A stretch of DNA of 64,000 nucleotides from Erythroxylum novogranatense. Its lineage: Eukaryota; Streptophyta; Magnoliopsida; Malpighiales; Erythroxylaceae. The stretch lies in contig CM057230.1 of NCBI GenBank assembly GCA_029891385.1, forward strand, positions 38,659,858-38,723,857. Direction: 5' to 3'. A program made the translations under genes and the position numbers. Positions 12,300 to 23,670 of this stretch are shown here, piece after piece. Numbering within the stretch: the first letter of the stretch is position 1; each line of letters starts with the position of its first letter. The notes below the pieces were generated by a model. It ran no database searches. It saw only the letters and a list, made by a program, of their open reading frames with translations, and was not told the DNA's origin.

Positions 12300-12654
12300 T
12301 GTTAGCCCCAAGATTTTTTAGGATTAATCATGATTAGATTAAATTGATTAAGTTAGATTAGCATTAATTAAGGTGTCATAAATTAATATATAATAGCATT
12401 AATGAGTTAGGTGAAGAATTTATGAAATTAAATATGTTAGTTGGACTTAGGTGAGTTAGGTGTAATTAATGTATTAATTGGGCTTTGGGTCCAAATGAAG
12501 TAAGAAAGAAGAGAGGAATTTAATGCAATGGGCTTGAAGGAAAAGAGTTAGTGGGCTTGAGTAAGTAAGGAGGAGAAATGAAAAAGAAGAAGAAGAAAGA
12601 AGAAGGAAGTAAGTTGGGCTTAGGCTTATCGGGCTTAAGTAATTTAGAAAGGAG

Positions 12655-12663
12655 TATATAAGG
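12655..12663 (+). promoter_or_regulatory. TATA box of TE-2 5' LTR
   Basis: GTATATAAGG at about 355 bases into the LTR, in the same place in all four LTRs of the family. Confidence 0.6.
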
Positions 12664-12689
12664 AAGGAGATAAGTGATTTTGTAGGAAA

Positions 12690-13200
12690 TCGAAGATAGA
12701 AAAGGTATGAAGGAAAGCGTAAGATAGAAATCAAGATAGAAAAGGTAGGAAGGAAATCAAGATAAAAAGGTATGAAGGAAATCAAGATAGAAATCAAGGA
12801 AGGAAATCAAGATAGAAAAGGTAAGATAGAAATCAAGATAGAAAAGGTATGAAGGAAATCAAGATAGAAAAGGTAGGAAGGAAATCGAAGATAGAAATCG
12901 AAGGAAGGAAATCAAGATAGAAAAGGTATGAAGGAAATCAAGATAGAAATCAAGGAAGGAAATGAGAAGATAAAAGCGAGAAGGAAGGAAATCAAGATAG
13001 AAATCAAGGAAGGAAATCAAGATAGAAAAGGTAAGATAGAAAACAGGAGATAGAAAATCAGAAGGAAGGAAATCAGAAGATAGAAATCGAAGGAAGGAAA
13101 TCAAGATAGAAAAGGTAGGAAGGAAAGCGTAAGATAGAAACCAGATGATAGAAATCGACGATAGAAAACCAGATGATGTAAATCAGACGATGGAAAATAG
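12690..13200. repeat. 15-bp purine minisatellite in TE-2 5' LTR
   Basis: GAAGATAGAAATCAGAAGGAAGG-type units. In this copy most units have lost AG and read AATCAAGATAGAAA. Shorter than the TE-1 arrays. Confidence 0.93.
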
Positions 13201-13914
13201 GACGCTGCAGAATGTAGGAGATAGAATCAGCCTTTGTAGTCTTCATAAGAGTTGTAGATCTAGATGTATACTTTCATATGGTGAAAGAACGAAAACATTT
13301 GGAGCTATAGATTAAAAGTTATAGCAATCGCGCCAAAAGAGTTTCGATTCGATTTCGGAAGTGAGCATGGTCCGTTGTTTTGGGCATATTTCCCTCATAC
13401 GACCTCCAAATGAGGTGAGGCTTGAACCATTGGATTTATAAGACACATATCTTTCACTCCATAAAATCCAGTATCAATTGGAGTTAAATTGAGAAAGTTT
13501 GTTCTAAAACAAGTGAAAGGTCAGTTAAGAGGGCATGTTTCGGGTATGAACTCTCTTAGGTTTTTGGAGTGTATCTTGAGTATATCACTCCGATTAAGGT
13601 GATTCTTGTTTCAGGGAGAACTTGAGACATAAAGCTACAAATTATATGAATAAGTCAACCCATGATTTTAGTGTATACATGATGTGTGCTTGCCACGAAG
13701 GTGGAGTTACAATTAAGAATCTCGCAAGATTATAAGCAAGGTTTCAGGACAACGAAAGTTGGGCTTCGAAAACGGGTTCCGACGTCTATGGTACTATAGT
13801 AAGAGTAAGAGTGTCAAGTTTAAGGTCTCAGCAAGGCAAGTGTCTCGGGGATGGGCTCCACTCGGGCTCACATCCCGGGACAGTCGGGTTCCCGGGATTG
13901 GGGTCTGACATCTG

Positions 13915-13926
13915 TGGTATCAGAGC
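13915..13926 (+). other. Primer binding site of TE-2
   Basis: TGGTATCAGAGC, complementary to initiator-Met tRNA, four bases after the LTR. Confidence 0.96.
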
Positions 13927-14123
13927 AAAACCGGGTTTAGGGTTTCCTAGGAACCTTAGTGGGATGTCTAAGGGTCAAGTCAGCATGCATTTTCCTACAT
14001 GAATTATGTGAAGTATGTGCACTGTTTTAAATGCATAACATGCAACATTGTTTTCAAATGAGTGAATTGAATTTGTTTTATGTGAACTAAAGATTTTCAC
14101 TGATTTTTTAAATTGAAGGAGTA

Positions 14124-15317
14124 ATGCCACCGAAGAGAACTCGAGGAGCTCAATCTCAGCCCAGCTCTCAGCGCGGAAGTACGGATGAGTCGTATGTTCC
14201 GCAGGATGCAGGGACCATTCCTGTTTCCGATTCCGATGCACCAAGTGTGCAACATGAGCCGCCTCCACCTCCTCCTCCTCAAGTGAACCCTATGGATCCC
14301 CAGTTCTTCCAGGCATTCGCCCAGGCTTTCACTTATGCCATGGGCCAAGGAAGACAGACTCAAGTACCACCCCAAGAGAGAAGAGCGGGCAAGATGATAA
14401 GTCTCAAAGTATGGAGCGATTGACTTCAATGGGACCACTAATCTCGAGGAAGTCAAGATGGTCAAGAGGACCGAGAGGGTCCTAAATCGATGAAGTGCAA
14501 TGATGATGAGAAGCTCGATTATGCAAATACCATCGCAAGGGATGCATCAGACCGGTGGGAGTCAGTGCTCATGATCGTGAAGTACCTCCAGATCGACATG
14601 GAGGGAATTCTAGAGGCCTTCGGAGGAAGTACTTCTCGATGGTCTACATGCAGGATAAGGCCAGGAATTTTGAATCTCGCCGTAGGAGTTGAGTGTGGCG
14701 AGTACTAATTGAAGTTTACTCGCTATCACGCTATGCACCAATATCGTGGCAACCAAGAAGACAAATGCCGAAAATTTGAGGGTGGATTACACCTAGGGAT
14801 CCGAGAAAAAGTGGTGATCCACAACTTCCGTGATTACCAGCAGCTGGTGGATGCTGCTCTTCAAGCTGAGAAATTTGAGAACATCCGGGCTGAAGTGACT
14901 AAGAAGAGGAAGAACAGAGAGCAGTTCTCCAGAAAAGGCATGAGTGCTCCAGCACCTGCTAGGAGCATTAGAACTCAGTATACGCAGAGTGGTGTGGGTA
15001 GCAGTGGCCCCACTAAGAGTAAGCAGCCTAGGGCTACTACAGTGCAAGCTTCCAGTGCGGCAAGTCCAGGATGGACAGGTAGAGGGAATCTCCCGTGTGA
15101 TCACTGTGGGAGATTTCACAAGGGGGAATGTCTGCTGAAGATAGGAGCATGTTTTGGCTGTGGCCAAAGGGGGCACCGAATCAAGGATTGTCCCAGCAAC
15201 AAAGCGAAAGGGTCTCAGTCTCAGGCCCCAAGAAGAGCAGAAACAGTGGCATCTCGGCCAGTACATGGTGTGGGCAGTTCAGGAATTGCAAGGAAGGCAT
15301 ATCCGCAGGAGACCTAG
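14124..15317 (+). pseudogene. TE-2 gag with double zinc finger, broken
   Basis: Starts at ATG 14124 (MPPKRTRGAQ), with a Pro run near residue 45, then frameshifts near 14390-14700. The last 202 codons (14709-15317) are open and hold the KCRKFEGGLHLGIREKV core and a Tekay-style pair of zinc fingers: C-x2-C-x4-H-x4-C at about residues 129-142 and CFGCGQRGHRIKDC near residue 148. Gag forms the particle and binds RNA. The GEY break at 14706 and the new frame at 14709 suggest a small indel. Confidence 0.88.
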
Positions 15318-15320
15318 AAG

Positions 15321-15929
15321 ATGAGTCAGCACCAAATCGAGTCTTGCCATGACCGGGGAAGAAGCTGCGTCGCTCTAAGTAGTGACGGGTATGGCTATGT
15401 TATTCGACTCTCTGCTTATGTGTTGATTGATACTGGCTCCACCCATTCATTTGTATCTGCAAGTATGAATATGCATGTTGTTTGTCCTGAGGTTATGGAC
15501 AATTTTCTGGTTGTTAGTACTCCTTTAGGGGGTAAGGTGGTGATTAGTATGATCTATAAGAATTGTGAGCTCAGTGTCGACGGTGCTAGACTGGTAGTAG
15601 ATCTACTACCTCTAGACCTTCAAGGGTTGGATGTCATTTTGGGGATGGATGTCATGGAGAAGTATAAGGCGAAGCTAGATTGTAGTTTGAAAGAAGTAGA
15701 GTTTGATCTGGGCAATGATCAGAAAGTGGTTTTCAAGGGGGACAGGAAGCTGCCAGTGCCGAGGATCATTTCGGCTATGTTAGCTGACAATATGATGAGC
15801 CAAGGGTGTGAGGCCTTTTTGGCGCATGTAGTGGATTCAGAAGTGAATGGTCGATTAGAAGATTATCGTTGTGAGGGAGTTTCGATGTATTCCCGTAAGA
15901 ATTACCAGGTTGCCGGTGAGGGAAATTGA
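15321..15929 (+). pseudogene. TE-2 aspartic protease region
   Basis: An open 202-codon frame with the active-site motif LIDTGSTHSFVS (Asp at about residue 37) and the C-terminal flap/ILG motif VILGMDVMEKY near residue 108. It would process the Gag-Pol precursor. It is separated from gag and from RT by frame changes, so it is a domain of a broken polyprotein and not a free gene. Confidence 0.87.
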
Positions 15930-16850
15930 GTTCGAAATTGACTTGATTCCCGGAACCGCGCCAATCTCCATACCACCTTATAGAATGGCTCCAGTTGAAT
16001 TGAGAGAACTCAAGGAGCAATTGCAGGAATTGTTGGAGAAGCAGTTCATCAGGCCGAGTTCTTCACCTTGGGGAGCTCCGGTCCTGTTTGTTAAGAAGAA
16101 GGATGGAACGTGGAGGATGTGCATAGACTATAGAAGGCTTAACAAGATGACGATTCGAATAAGTATCCGCTGCCACGGATAGATGATTTATTTGATCGCC
16201 ACGAGGAGCAAGGGTCTTTTGAAGATTGACTTAAGATCGGGATATCATCAACTCCAATCGTGGAGTCGATGTAAGTAAGACAACTTCGTGACCCCGTTAT
16301 TGCACTATGAATTTAGGGTCATGCCCTCGGATTGACCAATGCCCCACTGCCTTCATGGATATGATGAATAGGGTGTTTAATGAATTCTTAGATCGCTTTG
16401 TCATTGTGTTCATTGATGACATTCTCGTCTATTCTAAGGATGAAGGAGAGCATGAACAACATCTCGTGGATTGTATTCAGAGATTGAGAGAGCAGGAGCC
16501 GTATGCCAAATTCAAGAAGTGTGAGTTTTGGTGCATGAAGTAGTTTTCCTCGACATGTGATTTCCAGCAAAGTGGATTCATGTTGATCCGAGGAAAGTAG
16601 AAGCTGTGGTGAATTGGCAAGAGCGTAAGACAGTGAAAGAGGTAAGAAGCTTCCTAGGCTTGGCAGGTTATTATAGGAGATTTGTAGAAGGATTTTCAAT
16701 GATAGCTGCCCCTATGACTAAACTGTTAAGAAAGAATCAGCGGTTCATATGGAGTGAGGAATGTCAGAAGAGCTTTGAGGAGCTCAAGAACAGATTGACA
16801 AGTGCTCCAAAGATTAGTTTTGCCCAATGGAGACCAGGGTATACGATTGT
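15930..16850 (+). pseudogene. TE-2 reverse transcriptase, broken
   Basis: Motifs in order: [10 protein letters not shown], then [20 protein letters not shown] and [12 protein letters not shown] (to about 16155), a frameshifted LPRIDDLF region near 16180, [12 protein letters not shown], the catalytic FIDDILVYS near 16413, then [12 protein letters not shown] of the thumb near 16650. It copies element RNA into DNA. At least three frame changes separate the blocks. Confidence 0.92.
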
Positions 16851-17215
16851 CTGATGACGCTCGAGGAAGGGTTTAGGAAGTGTCTTGATGCGTAATGACA
16901 AAGTGATAGCTTATGCTTCACTAGCGGTTGAAGCCATATGAGTCAATTATCCGACTCATGACTGGAGTTAGCATGTAATTTTGCCCTAAAGATTTGGAGA
17001 CACTACTTGTATGGGGTTCGCATAAGGGTCTTCACGGACCACAAAAGTCTTAAGTACATTATGAGTCGAAAGAGTCAACTTAAGGCGTAGACGATGGTTG
17101 GAGTTGCTCAGGACTATGACACGATGATAGAGTATCATCCGAGCAAGGCTAATATAGTGGCGTATGCTTGAGCAGAAGTCATCCATAGCTTATGTGTAAT
17201 CGGTTTACTTGCCTC
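16851..17215 (+). pseudogene. TE-2 RNase H, broken
   Basis: Follows the RT thumb. Recognisable pieces include the DASRKGLG-like start near 16853, [12 protein letters not shown] sequence near 17032 (TTCACGGACCACAAAAGTCT) and an EYHPSKAN-like end near 17130. It would remove the RNA strand during cDNA synthesis. The frame is broken throughout. Confidence 0.75.
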
Positions 17216-17489
17216 TGTTGGAACAGATGGCCAAGTTGAAGATCGCTTAAAGCGTAATGAATCGATGGTGTTATTGCTCAATTGAGTGAGACCTATCCTT
17301 AGGGAGAAGGTCAAGGAGTTGCAGGAGCAGGATATGAAATTAAGTAAGTTAAGAGATGAAATTCAACATGGTAAGCAAAGTGCAAGTAAGGGATGATGGG
17401 TTAATGGTAGTCGGAAACAGGTTGTGTATTCAATGATAAAGCGATTATGATGAAATCATGGATGAGGCACAATGTGCCTTATTCCATGC

Positions 17490-18235
17490 ATTCAGCAACA
17501 CCGTAATGTCTGAGATTCAAGGAACATTTCGTGGAAAGGCATGAAGAGGGACGTGGCTGAATATGTGAGCAGATGTCTAGTGTGTCACAGGTCAAGGTCA
17601 ACACCGTGCACCTTCAGCATGCTAAGGCCATTGTCCATTCCTAAATGGAAGTGGCAAAGGATCACGATGGATTTTCTGATGGGTTTGCCTAGGACCAGCA
17701 AGAAGCATGATGCCATTTGGGTTATAGTTGATCGGTTAACCAAGTCAGCCCATTTTCTCGTAGTCAAGCAAATGATTCATTGCAAGTCTTAGCCGTGAAG
17801 TATATTGATGAAGTGGTAAGGTTGCATGGAGTTCCGGATTCTATAATATCCGACAGGGATCCACGATTCACATCGAGATTTTGGGGAAGTCTGCAGGAGG
17901 CATTAGGAACTAGGCTGAATTTTAGTACGGCGTTTCATCCTCAGACGGATGGTCAGTCTGAGAGGACAATCCAGACTCTAGAGGGGATGCTTAGAGCATG
18001 TGTCATGGACTTCAGAGGAGCATGAGATGATCATTTGCCGTTGGTCGAATTTGCTTACAACAATTCGTACCATTCGAGCATACAGATGGCTCCTTATGAA
18101 GCCCTTTATGGCGTAAGATGCAGGACTCGATATCTTTGGGATGAGGAAGGTGAGAGGAAGCTAGTGGACCAGAGTTGGTCCAGATGATGATTGAGAAAGT
18201 GGAGGTAATCAAACAGCGACTTAAGGCCACCCAGA
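17490..18235 (+). pseudogene. TE-2 integrase, broken
   Basis: The zinc-finger tail (YVSRCLVCHR) begins near 17560. The catalytic core follows: WQRITMDFLMGLP (first Asp), [10 protein letters not shown] (second Asp, near 17845), and [13 protein letters not shown] (catalytic Glu, near 17945). The family motif FAYNNSYHSSIQMAPYEALY follows a stop at 18025. It would join cDNA to the target. Confidence 0.9.
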
Positions 18236-18526
18236 TGTAATGAAAAGCTATGCCGATGCTAATGTAAAAGAAATGGAATATGATGGGTGACAAGGTGTTC
18301 CTTAAGACGCTCCATGGAAGGAGTTATGAGATTGATAAGAAGGGAAGTTAAGCCCTCGGTATGTGGGTCCTTATGAAGTATTGAGAGGATTGGACCGCTG
18401 GCCTATAGGTTAGCATTGTCGCCGAATTGTCGCAGATTCATGATGTGTTCCATGTCTCGATGCTGAGGAGGTACAGATCAGATCCTATTCACATCATTCG
18501 ACCTCGTAAGTTCAAATGGCGATGAT

Positions 18527-18727
18527 TTGAGTTATGAAGAAAGACCTGTGGCAATTCTGGATAGCAAGGATAAGATCCTCAGGAACAAGACAATCAAGCT
18601 AGTCAAGGTCCTATGGAGGAATCATGCAGTTGAAGAGGCGACGTGGGAACCTTTGGATGCAATGAAGGAGAAGTATCCACACCTCTTCAATGACTCAGGT
18701 AAGAATTTCGAGGATGAAATTTCTTAA
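18527..18727 (+). pseudogene. TE-2 chromodomain at Pol C-terminus
   Basis: YEERPVAILDSKDKILRNKT, then KVLWRNHAVEEATWEPLDAM, the chromodomain fold of plant chromoviruses, ending FEDEIS just before the purine tract. It guides integration to heterochromatin. It is open at its end but separated from the integrase by frame changes. Confidence 0.88.
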
Positions 18728-18728
18728 T

Positions 18729-18737
18729 GGGGAGAAA
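18729..18737 (+). other. Polypurine tract of TE-2
   Basis: GGGGAGAAA directly before the 3' LTR start TGTTAG. Confidence 0.88.
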
Positions 18738-20371
18738 TGTTAGCCCTAAGATTTTTAGGATTAATCATGATTAGATTAAATTGATTAAGTTAGATTAGCA
18801 TTAATTAAGGTGTCATAAATTAATATATAATAGCATTAATGAGTTAGGTGAAGAATTTATGAAATTAAATATGTTAGTTGGACTTAGGTGAGTTAGGTGT
18901 AATTAATGTATTAATTGGGCTTTGGGTCCAAATGAAGTAAGAAAGAAGAGAGGAATTTAATGCAATGGGCTTGAAGGAAAAGAGTTAGTGGGCTTGAGTA
19001 AGTAAGGAGGAGAAATGAAAAGAAGAAGAAGAAAGAAGAAGGAAGTAAGTTGGGCTTAGCTTATCGGGCTTAAGTAATTTAGAAAGGAGTATATAAGGAA
19101 GGAGATAAGTGATTTTGTAGGAAATCGAAGATAGAAAAGGTAAGGAAGGAAAGCGAAGATAGAAATCAGAAGATAGAAAAACGAAGGAAGGAAATCAAGA
19201 TAAAAAGCGTAGGAAGGAAATCAAAAGATAGAAATCAAGGAAGGAAATCAAGATAGAAAAGGTAAGATAGAAATCAAGATAGAAAAGGTATGAAGGAAAT
19301 CAGAAGATAGAAAAGGTAGGAAGGAAATCGGAAGATAGAAATCGAAGGAAGGAAATCAAGATAGAAAAGGTAGGAAGGAAATCAGAAGATAGAAATCAGA
19401 AGGAAGGAAATGAGAAGATAAAAAGCAGAAGGAAGGAAATCAGAAGATAGAAATCAGAAGGAAGGAAATCAGAAGATAGAAAAGCAAAAGATAGAAAAAA
19501 GGAGATAGAAAATCAGAAGGAAGGAAATCAGAAGATAGAAATCAGAAGGAAGGAAATCAGAAGATAGAAAAGCAGAAGGAAGGAAAGCATAAGATAGAAA
19601 CCAGATGATAGAAATCAGACGATAGAAAACCAGATGATAGAAATCAGACGATGGAAAAATAGGACGCTGCAGAATGTAGGAGATAGAATCAGCCTTTGTA
19701 GCCTTCATAAGAGTTGTAGATCTAGATGTCTACTTTCATATGGTGAAAGAACGAAAACATTTGGAGCTATAGATTAAAAGTTATAGCAATCGCGCCAAAA
19801 GAGTTTTGATTCGATTTCGGAAGTGAGCATGGTCCGTTGTTTTGGGCATATTTCCCTCATACGACCTCCAAATGAGGTGAGGCTTGAACCATTGGATTTA
19901 TAAGACACATATCTTTCACTCCATAAAATCCGGTATCAATTGGAGTTAAATTGAGAAAGTTTGTTCTAAAACAAGTGAAAGGTCAGTTAAGAGGGCATGT
20001 TTCGGGTATGAACTCTCTTAGGTTTTGGAGTGTATCTTGAGTATATGACCGATTAAGGTGATTCTTATTTCAGGGAGAACTTGAGACATAAAGCTACAAA
20101 TTATATGAATAAGTCAACCCATGATTTTAGTGTATACATGGTGTGTGCTTGCCACGAAGGTGGAGTTACAATTAAGAATCCTGCAAGATTATAAGCGCAA
20201 GGTTTCAGGACAACGAAAGTTGGGCTTCGAAAACGGGTTCCGACGTCTATGGTACTATAGTAAGAGTAAGAGTGTCAAGTTTAAGGTCTCAGCAAGGCAA
20301 GTGTCTCGGGGATGGGCTCCACTCGGGCTCACATCCCGGGACAGTCGGGCTCCCGGGATCGGGGTCTGACA
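18738..20371 (+). repeat. TE-2 3' LTR, short form (1634 bp)
   Basis: Starts TGTTAGCCCTAAG and ends GGGGTCTGACA, with TATA at 19090-19098. It shares the same 1.7-kb internal gap as the 5' LTR, so the short form existed before this copy inserted. Confidence 0.96.
19120..19670. repeat. 15-bp purine minisatellite in TE-2 3' LTR
   Basis: The first half reads mostly AATCAAGATAG or TCGGAAGATAG. The second half, from about 19380, reads AATCAGAAGATAG. The change is abrupt and patchy. Confidence 0.93.
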
Positions 20372-20376
20372 CCAGG
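20372..20376 (+). repeat. Target duplication CCAGG, right of TE-2
   Basis: Pairs with 12295-12299. Confidence 0.95.
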
Positions 20377-21670
20377 ACTTTCTTTTTTCAACTTTATACA
20401 AATAAGGAAAAAACTGCCCACAATCTTTCGCTCTCCAGAGTCTTCCCTTTGCTCTCGGGGGATAGATTTCCGGCGCTATCCATGCCCGTTCATGATATAG
20501 ATATCAAAATTGCGATTTTTGACATGAATCCTAATAAAACTCCTGGGATCAATGGATTCATTGCCTTATTTTTTCAAAAATAGTGGGGCAAGATAGGTCC
20601 AAAAGTGGTGGACTATAATCAGGAAATTTTATGTCTATAATGATGGGACAAAGATCTTAATCACACCATTTTGGTTTTGATCCTCAAAGTCCCTTCCCTG
20701 CAGACTATTGCTCAATTTAGACAGATTAGCCACTGTTCTGTCCTTTATAAGATCATCTCGAAAGTTATCGTGCATAGATTGAAACAACTTTTGGACTACC
20801 TAGTAGAGGCGAACCAATGAAATTTTATTTCGGGTAGGCAAATCACTAATAATATTATCACTTCCGGGTAACCAATGGGTAAGATCGGATATCTTGCTAT
20901 CAAGGTGGATTTGAAAAAAGCTTATGATCAGATTAGATGAGATTCCATCCAGAACACCTTGCAGGACATTGGGGTATTGGATAATTTAGTCATATTCATC
21001 ATGCAATGTGTGATGACGGTGACTATGCAAGTTGATTGGCAAGGCACTTTGACAGATCCCTTCAGCCCTTCCTGTGGGATTCGACAAGGTGACCTGCTCT
21101 TGCCGTACCTATTTGTTTTGTGTATGGAGAGGCTAGGTTAACTTATTATTTAGGAAATGGGGCAAGGGCATTGGAAACCGATCAAGCTGAGCCCTACATG
21201 GCCTCCTATATCCCACCTTTTCTTTGCAGATGACCTAGTTCTGTTTGTTGAAACGGAGGACTCACAGACCGGACTTTCGAGATGTTTTGTCAAGCATCTA
21301 GACAGAAAGTGAATGCTAATAAAACCCAGAACTATTTCTCCAAGAATGTCTCTCCAGCAACTGCCCGACGCATCAGTCAAATTTTTAGCATCCAATACAC
21401 CCACAATCTGGACAAGTATCTAGGGGTCCCGTTGATTCATGAGCTTACAACGTGACACACCTATCAGTACATCATTGAGAACGCTAAAAAAAAACTTGCA
21501 GGATGGAGGGAAAAGGCGTTGTCCCTTGCGGGGCTTGTTACGCTCACCCAATCAATAATTTCAGCCCTCTCTATCTACATGATGCAAACAGTGAGGCTTC
21601 TGAGGTAACTCTGCGATGATTTGGAGCAAATCGTGAGAGACTTTATATGGGGATCAACGGAGGCCTAGAG
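20377..21670 (+). pseudogene. LINE reverse transcriptase, broken
   Basis: Motifs in order: MNPNKTPGINGF and WGKIGP near 20523-20600, IKVDLKKAYDQI near 20900, CGIRQGDLLLPYLF near 21075, the catalytic FFADDLVLFVE near 21219-21250, and a KYLGVPL-like motif near 21415. It would prime on nicked chromosomal DNA. Stops such as TAGTGG at 20581 interrupt the frame. Confidence 0.9.
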
Positions 21671-22790
21671 GAAAATGCATCTAGTTAATCAGGAAATCGT
21701 GTGTAAGTCCAAAAAAATCAAGGGTTTGGGTCTTAAACGTATCCATTCGTCCAATGATGCTCTACTATCTAAGCTAGGATGGGCTTTGATAACTCAGTCC
21801 TCAGCTTTATGGATTCGGATCCTTAGGGCTAAATATCAAGTCAGACCCAATCTTCTTCCCTTTAACATAGAAAGGCAAGGGGCATCAGTCATTTGGAGGG
21901 GCATCTCTACCATCTGGCAGTGTGTTCGCTAAGGCATAAAATGGAAGTTAGGGAATGGGAGGCGAGCTCACTTTTGACTGGATAACTGGGTGAATGATTG
22001 GGGGCCCTATGTTTAGTGGCCACCACCCCTCTACCCGATAGTATACTGTACGCCACAGTGGCGGATTTCACAAATGAAGTTGGTCAGTAGCGTTAGAATC
22101 TATTCCAACAATATCATCCTTCCTTGGTCTGTATGGAGATTACGGAGATCCAGACTAATGTAGATGGCATAACAGAGGATAGCACAATATGGGGCCACAC
22201 AAATCATGGGCGGTTCACATTCACGTCTGCTTATGACATCATTGAAGTTAGCAGCACGGAGGAGCATAATAGCGTGGGATTTAATCTGGAAATAGACAGG
22301 GCCCCAACAGATTTGTGCATTTTTATGGCTATTGACTAAAGGCAAACTGCTGATGAATCAATAGAGGGTGGCTCGTAGGCTAACTGCAGACATCAGTTGT
22401 CAGATTTTTGGGCAAGAAGAATCAAATTTGCACGTCATCCAAGATTGCCCGAGAGTAAAAGCCTTTTTGAGTAACTTTGCCCCAAAAGTAGTGGATCTGG
22501 ACTTCTTCCACTAGGATCTGGAACAATGGGTGGCACACAACCTCAGGACACCAATACAGGTGAATCAGGTTGACTGGGTTACTATTTATAGTGTAGCTTG
22601 CTGGTTGCTCTAGTAGTGGAGAAATCATAGCCTTTTTGAAGCAGATTTTGTCTAGCCGGAAACAGGGCCTCAAGTAGTTATGGAGTATGTGGACTGGATA
22701 GGTAGAGCAAGGACAGTGGAAAGCTGCATACTACCAACGTAGGGTTTACCTATAGGTATCTTAGTGGGCTGGACGAAACCGCCTAAATCC
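21671..22790 (+). pseudogene. LINE region between RT and RNase H, broken
   Basis: Pieces typical of plant LINE C-terminal regions: MHLVNQEIVCKSKKIKGLGL at 21675, LLSKLGWALITQ, then WIRILRAKYQ and a CHVIQDCPR-like cysteine/histidine motif near 22430. The function of this connector is not defined beyond possible nucleic-acid binding. Multiple stops. Confidence 0.75.
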
Positions 22791-23275
22791 TAGGTCAAAA
22801 TTAATTCGGATGGTGCAGTCAATCAAGGATCGAATCTTGCTACTGCGGGTGGCTTAATTAGGAACTGTCAAGGGCGATGGTGCAGTGGGTTTCTACACCA
22901 CAACGGTAGGGGATTTCCTTTAATTGTAGAATTATGGGGCGTCTACTCGAGCCTTAACCTGGCATGGACGCTTGGGTATCAACGAGTGATCGTTGAAGTA
23001 GAATCCCTGGAGATAATTAACATTCTCTCCTCTTCCAATATAGTTTTAACTGAAGATAACTTTTTGGTGGCAGGTACCCATGGCCTTCTACACCGAGTTT
23101 GGGAAGTATAGCTGCAACATGTGAGTCGTGAAGGGAACTAGTGTGCAGATCAACTAGCCTCTATCGCAGTGATGTCCAGTCTAGGTTTACGTATGCTTTA
23201 AGATCCTCCGATGACAGTCTTGACATTACTATACCAAGATCAACAAGGCACTAAGTGTCGCAGAATTCTGCGTTA
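22790..23275 (+). pseudogene. LINE RNase H domain, broken
   Basis: VKINSDGAVNQGS (first Asp, near 22800), GGLIRNCQGRW, ELWGVYSSLNLAWTLG (Glu), VIVEVESLE (Asp replaced by Glu), and SREGN followed by CADQLASIAV (last Asp). This ribonuclease H at the C-terminus is common in plant L1-type LINEs. Confidence 0.85.
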
Positions 23276-23320
23276 GCTAGGGTGTCTTTTATTTGATTTT
23301 GATTTTCAATCCCTTGTAGC

Positions 23321-23329
23321 AAAAAAAAA
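23321..23329 (+). other. LINE poly(A) tail
   Basis: Nine adenines after a short 3' UTR mark the LINE 3' end. The target duplication cannot be paired because the 5' end is outside the window. Confidence 0.65.
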
Positions 23330-23330
23330 G

Positions 23331-23564
23331 AGAAATTTTAATTTAAATTAAGTTATTCTTAATTGTGAAGTTTAAAAAACTTCATAGTTAAATATAAGAC
23401 ATTTTAGTTTATTTTATTAAAATTAAATTATAATTATAATTAGAGTTTGATTTTAATTATAATTATGAAGTTTAATTTTAATAAGACAGATATTTTTTTC
23501 TTTTTGTATAAATAGAAAGAAGACATAAGGGAGCTAGCACTCTTACCTTCACCTCTTGATGAAT
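23331..23564. other. AT-rich intergenic DNA
   Basis: Very AT-rich, with TTAATTATAATTATGAAG-type inverted repeats and no coding signal. Confidence 0.6.
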
Positions 23565-23670
23565 ATCATATCACAGAAATAACCTCTTTGTAAAAATACA
23601 AAGGGAAGACTGTATATATCATGATTCTTCCCAGACCCTCGCAAAGTAGGGAGTCTTGTGCACTGGATAT
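23565..23670 (+). mobile_element. SINE-like 3' body fragment
   Basis: Sequence such as ACCTCTTTGTAAAAATACAA, CTTCCCAGACCCTCGCAAAG and GAGTCTTGTGCACTGG resembles the 3' body of widespread plant tRNA-derived SINEs. No tRNA-like head with A and B boxes was identified, so it is a fragment at best. Confidence 0.4.

Larger units (their letters stand above)
12300..13910 (+). repeat. TE-2 5' LTR, short form (1611 bp)
   Basis: Starts TGTTAGCCCCAAG and ends GGGGTCTGACA. Compared with TE-1 it lacks about 1.7 kb starting shortly after the promoter: sequence jumps from TTTTGTAGGAA directly into the GAAGATAGAAA array. Confidence 0.96.
12300..20371 (+). mobile_element. TE-2: complete Tekay-like Ty3/gypsy retrotransposon (8072 bp)
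   Basis: LTR (1611 bp), initiator-Met primer site, gag, protease, RT, RNase H, integrase, chromodomain, purine tract, LTR (1634 bp), with the 5-bp target duplication CCAGG. All domains are in the expected order for a chromovirus, but the reading frame is broken in at least a dozen places. It belongs to the same family as TE-1 but has the short LTR form. Confidence 0.96.
11464..23330 (+). mobile_element. L1-type LINE, in two pieces (11464-12299 and 20372-23330)
   Basis: The left piece holds the C-terminal part of an APE endonuclease and the linker. The right piece holds reverse transcriptase, a C-terminal RNase H and a short poly(A). TE-2 splits them, and the frame continues across it (NLGLVAR, then TFFFQLYTNK). 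The 5' part lies on the far side of TE-1, outside the window. Many stops look like TGG-to-TAG/TGA changes, so the LINE is old and dead. Confidence 0.9.
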
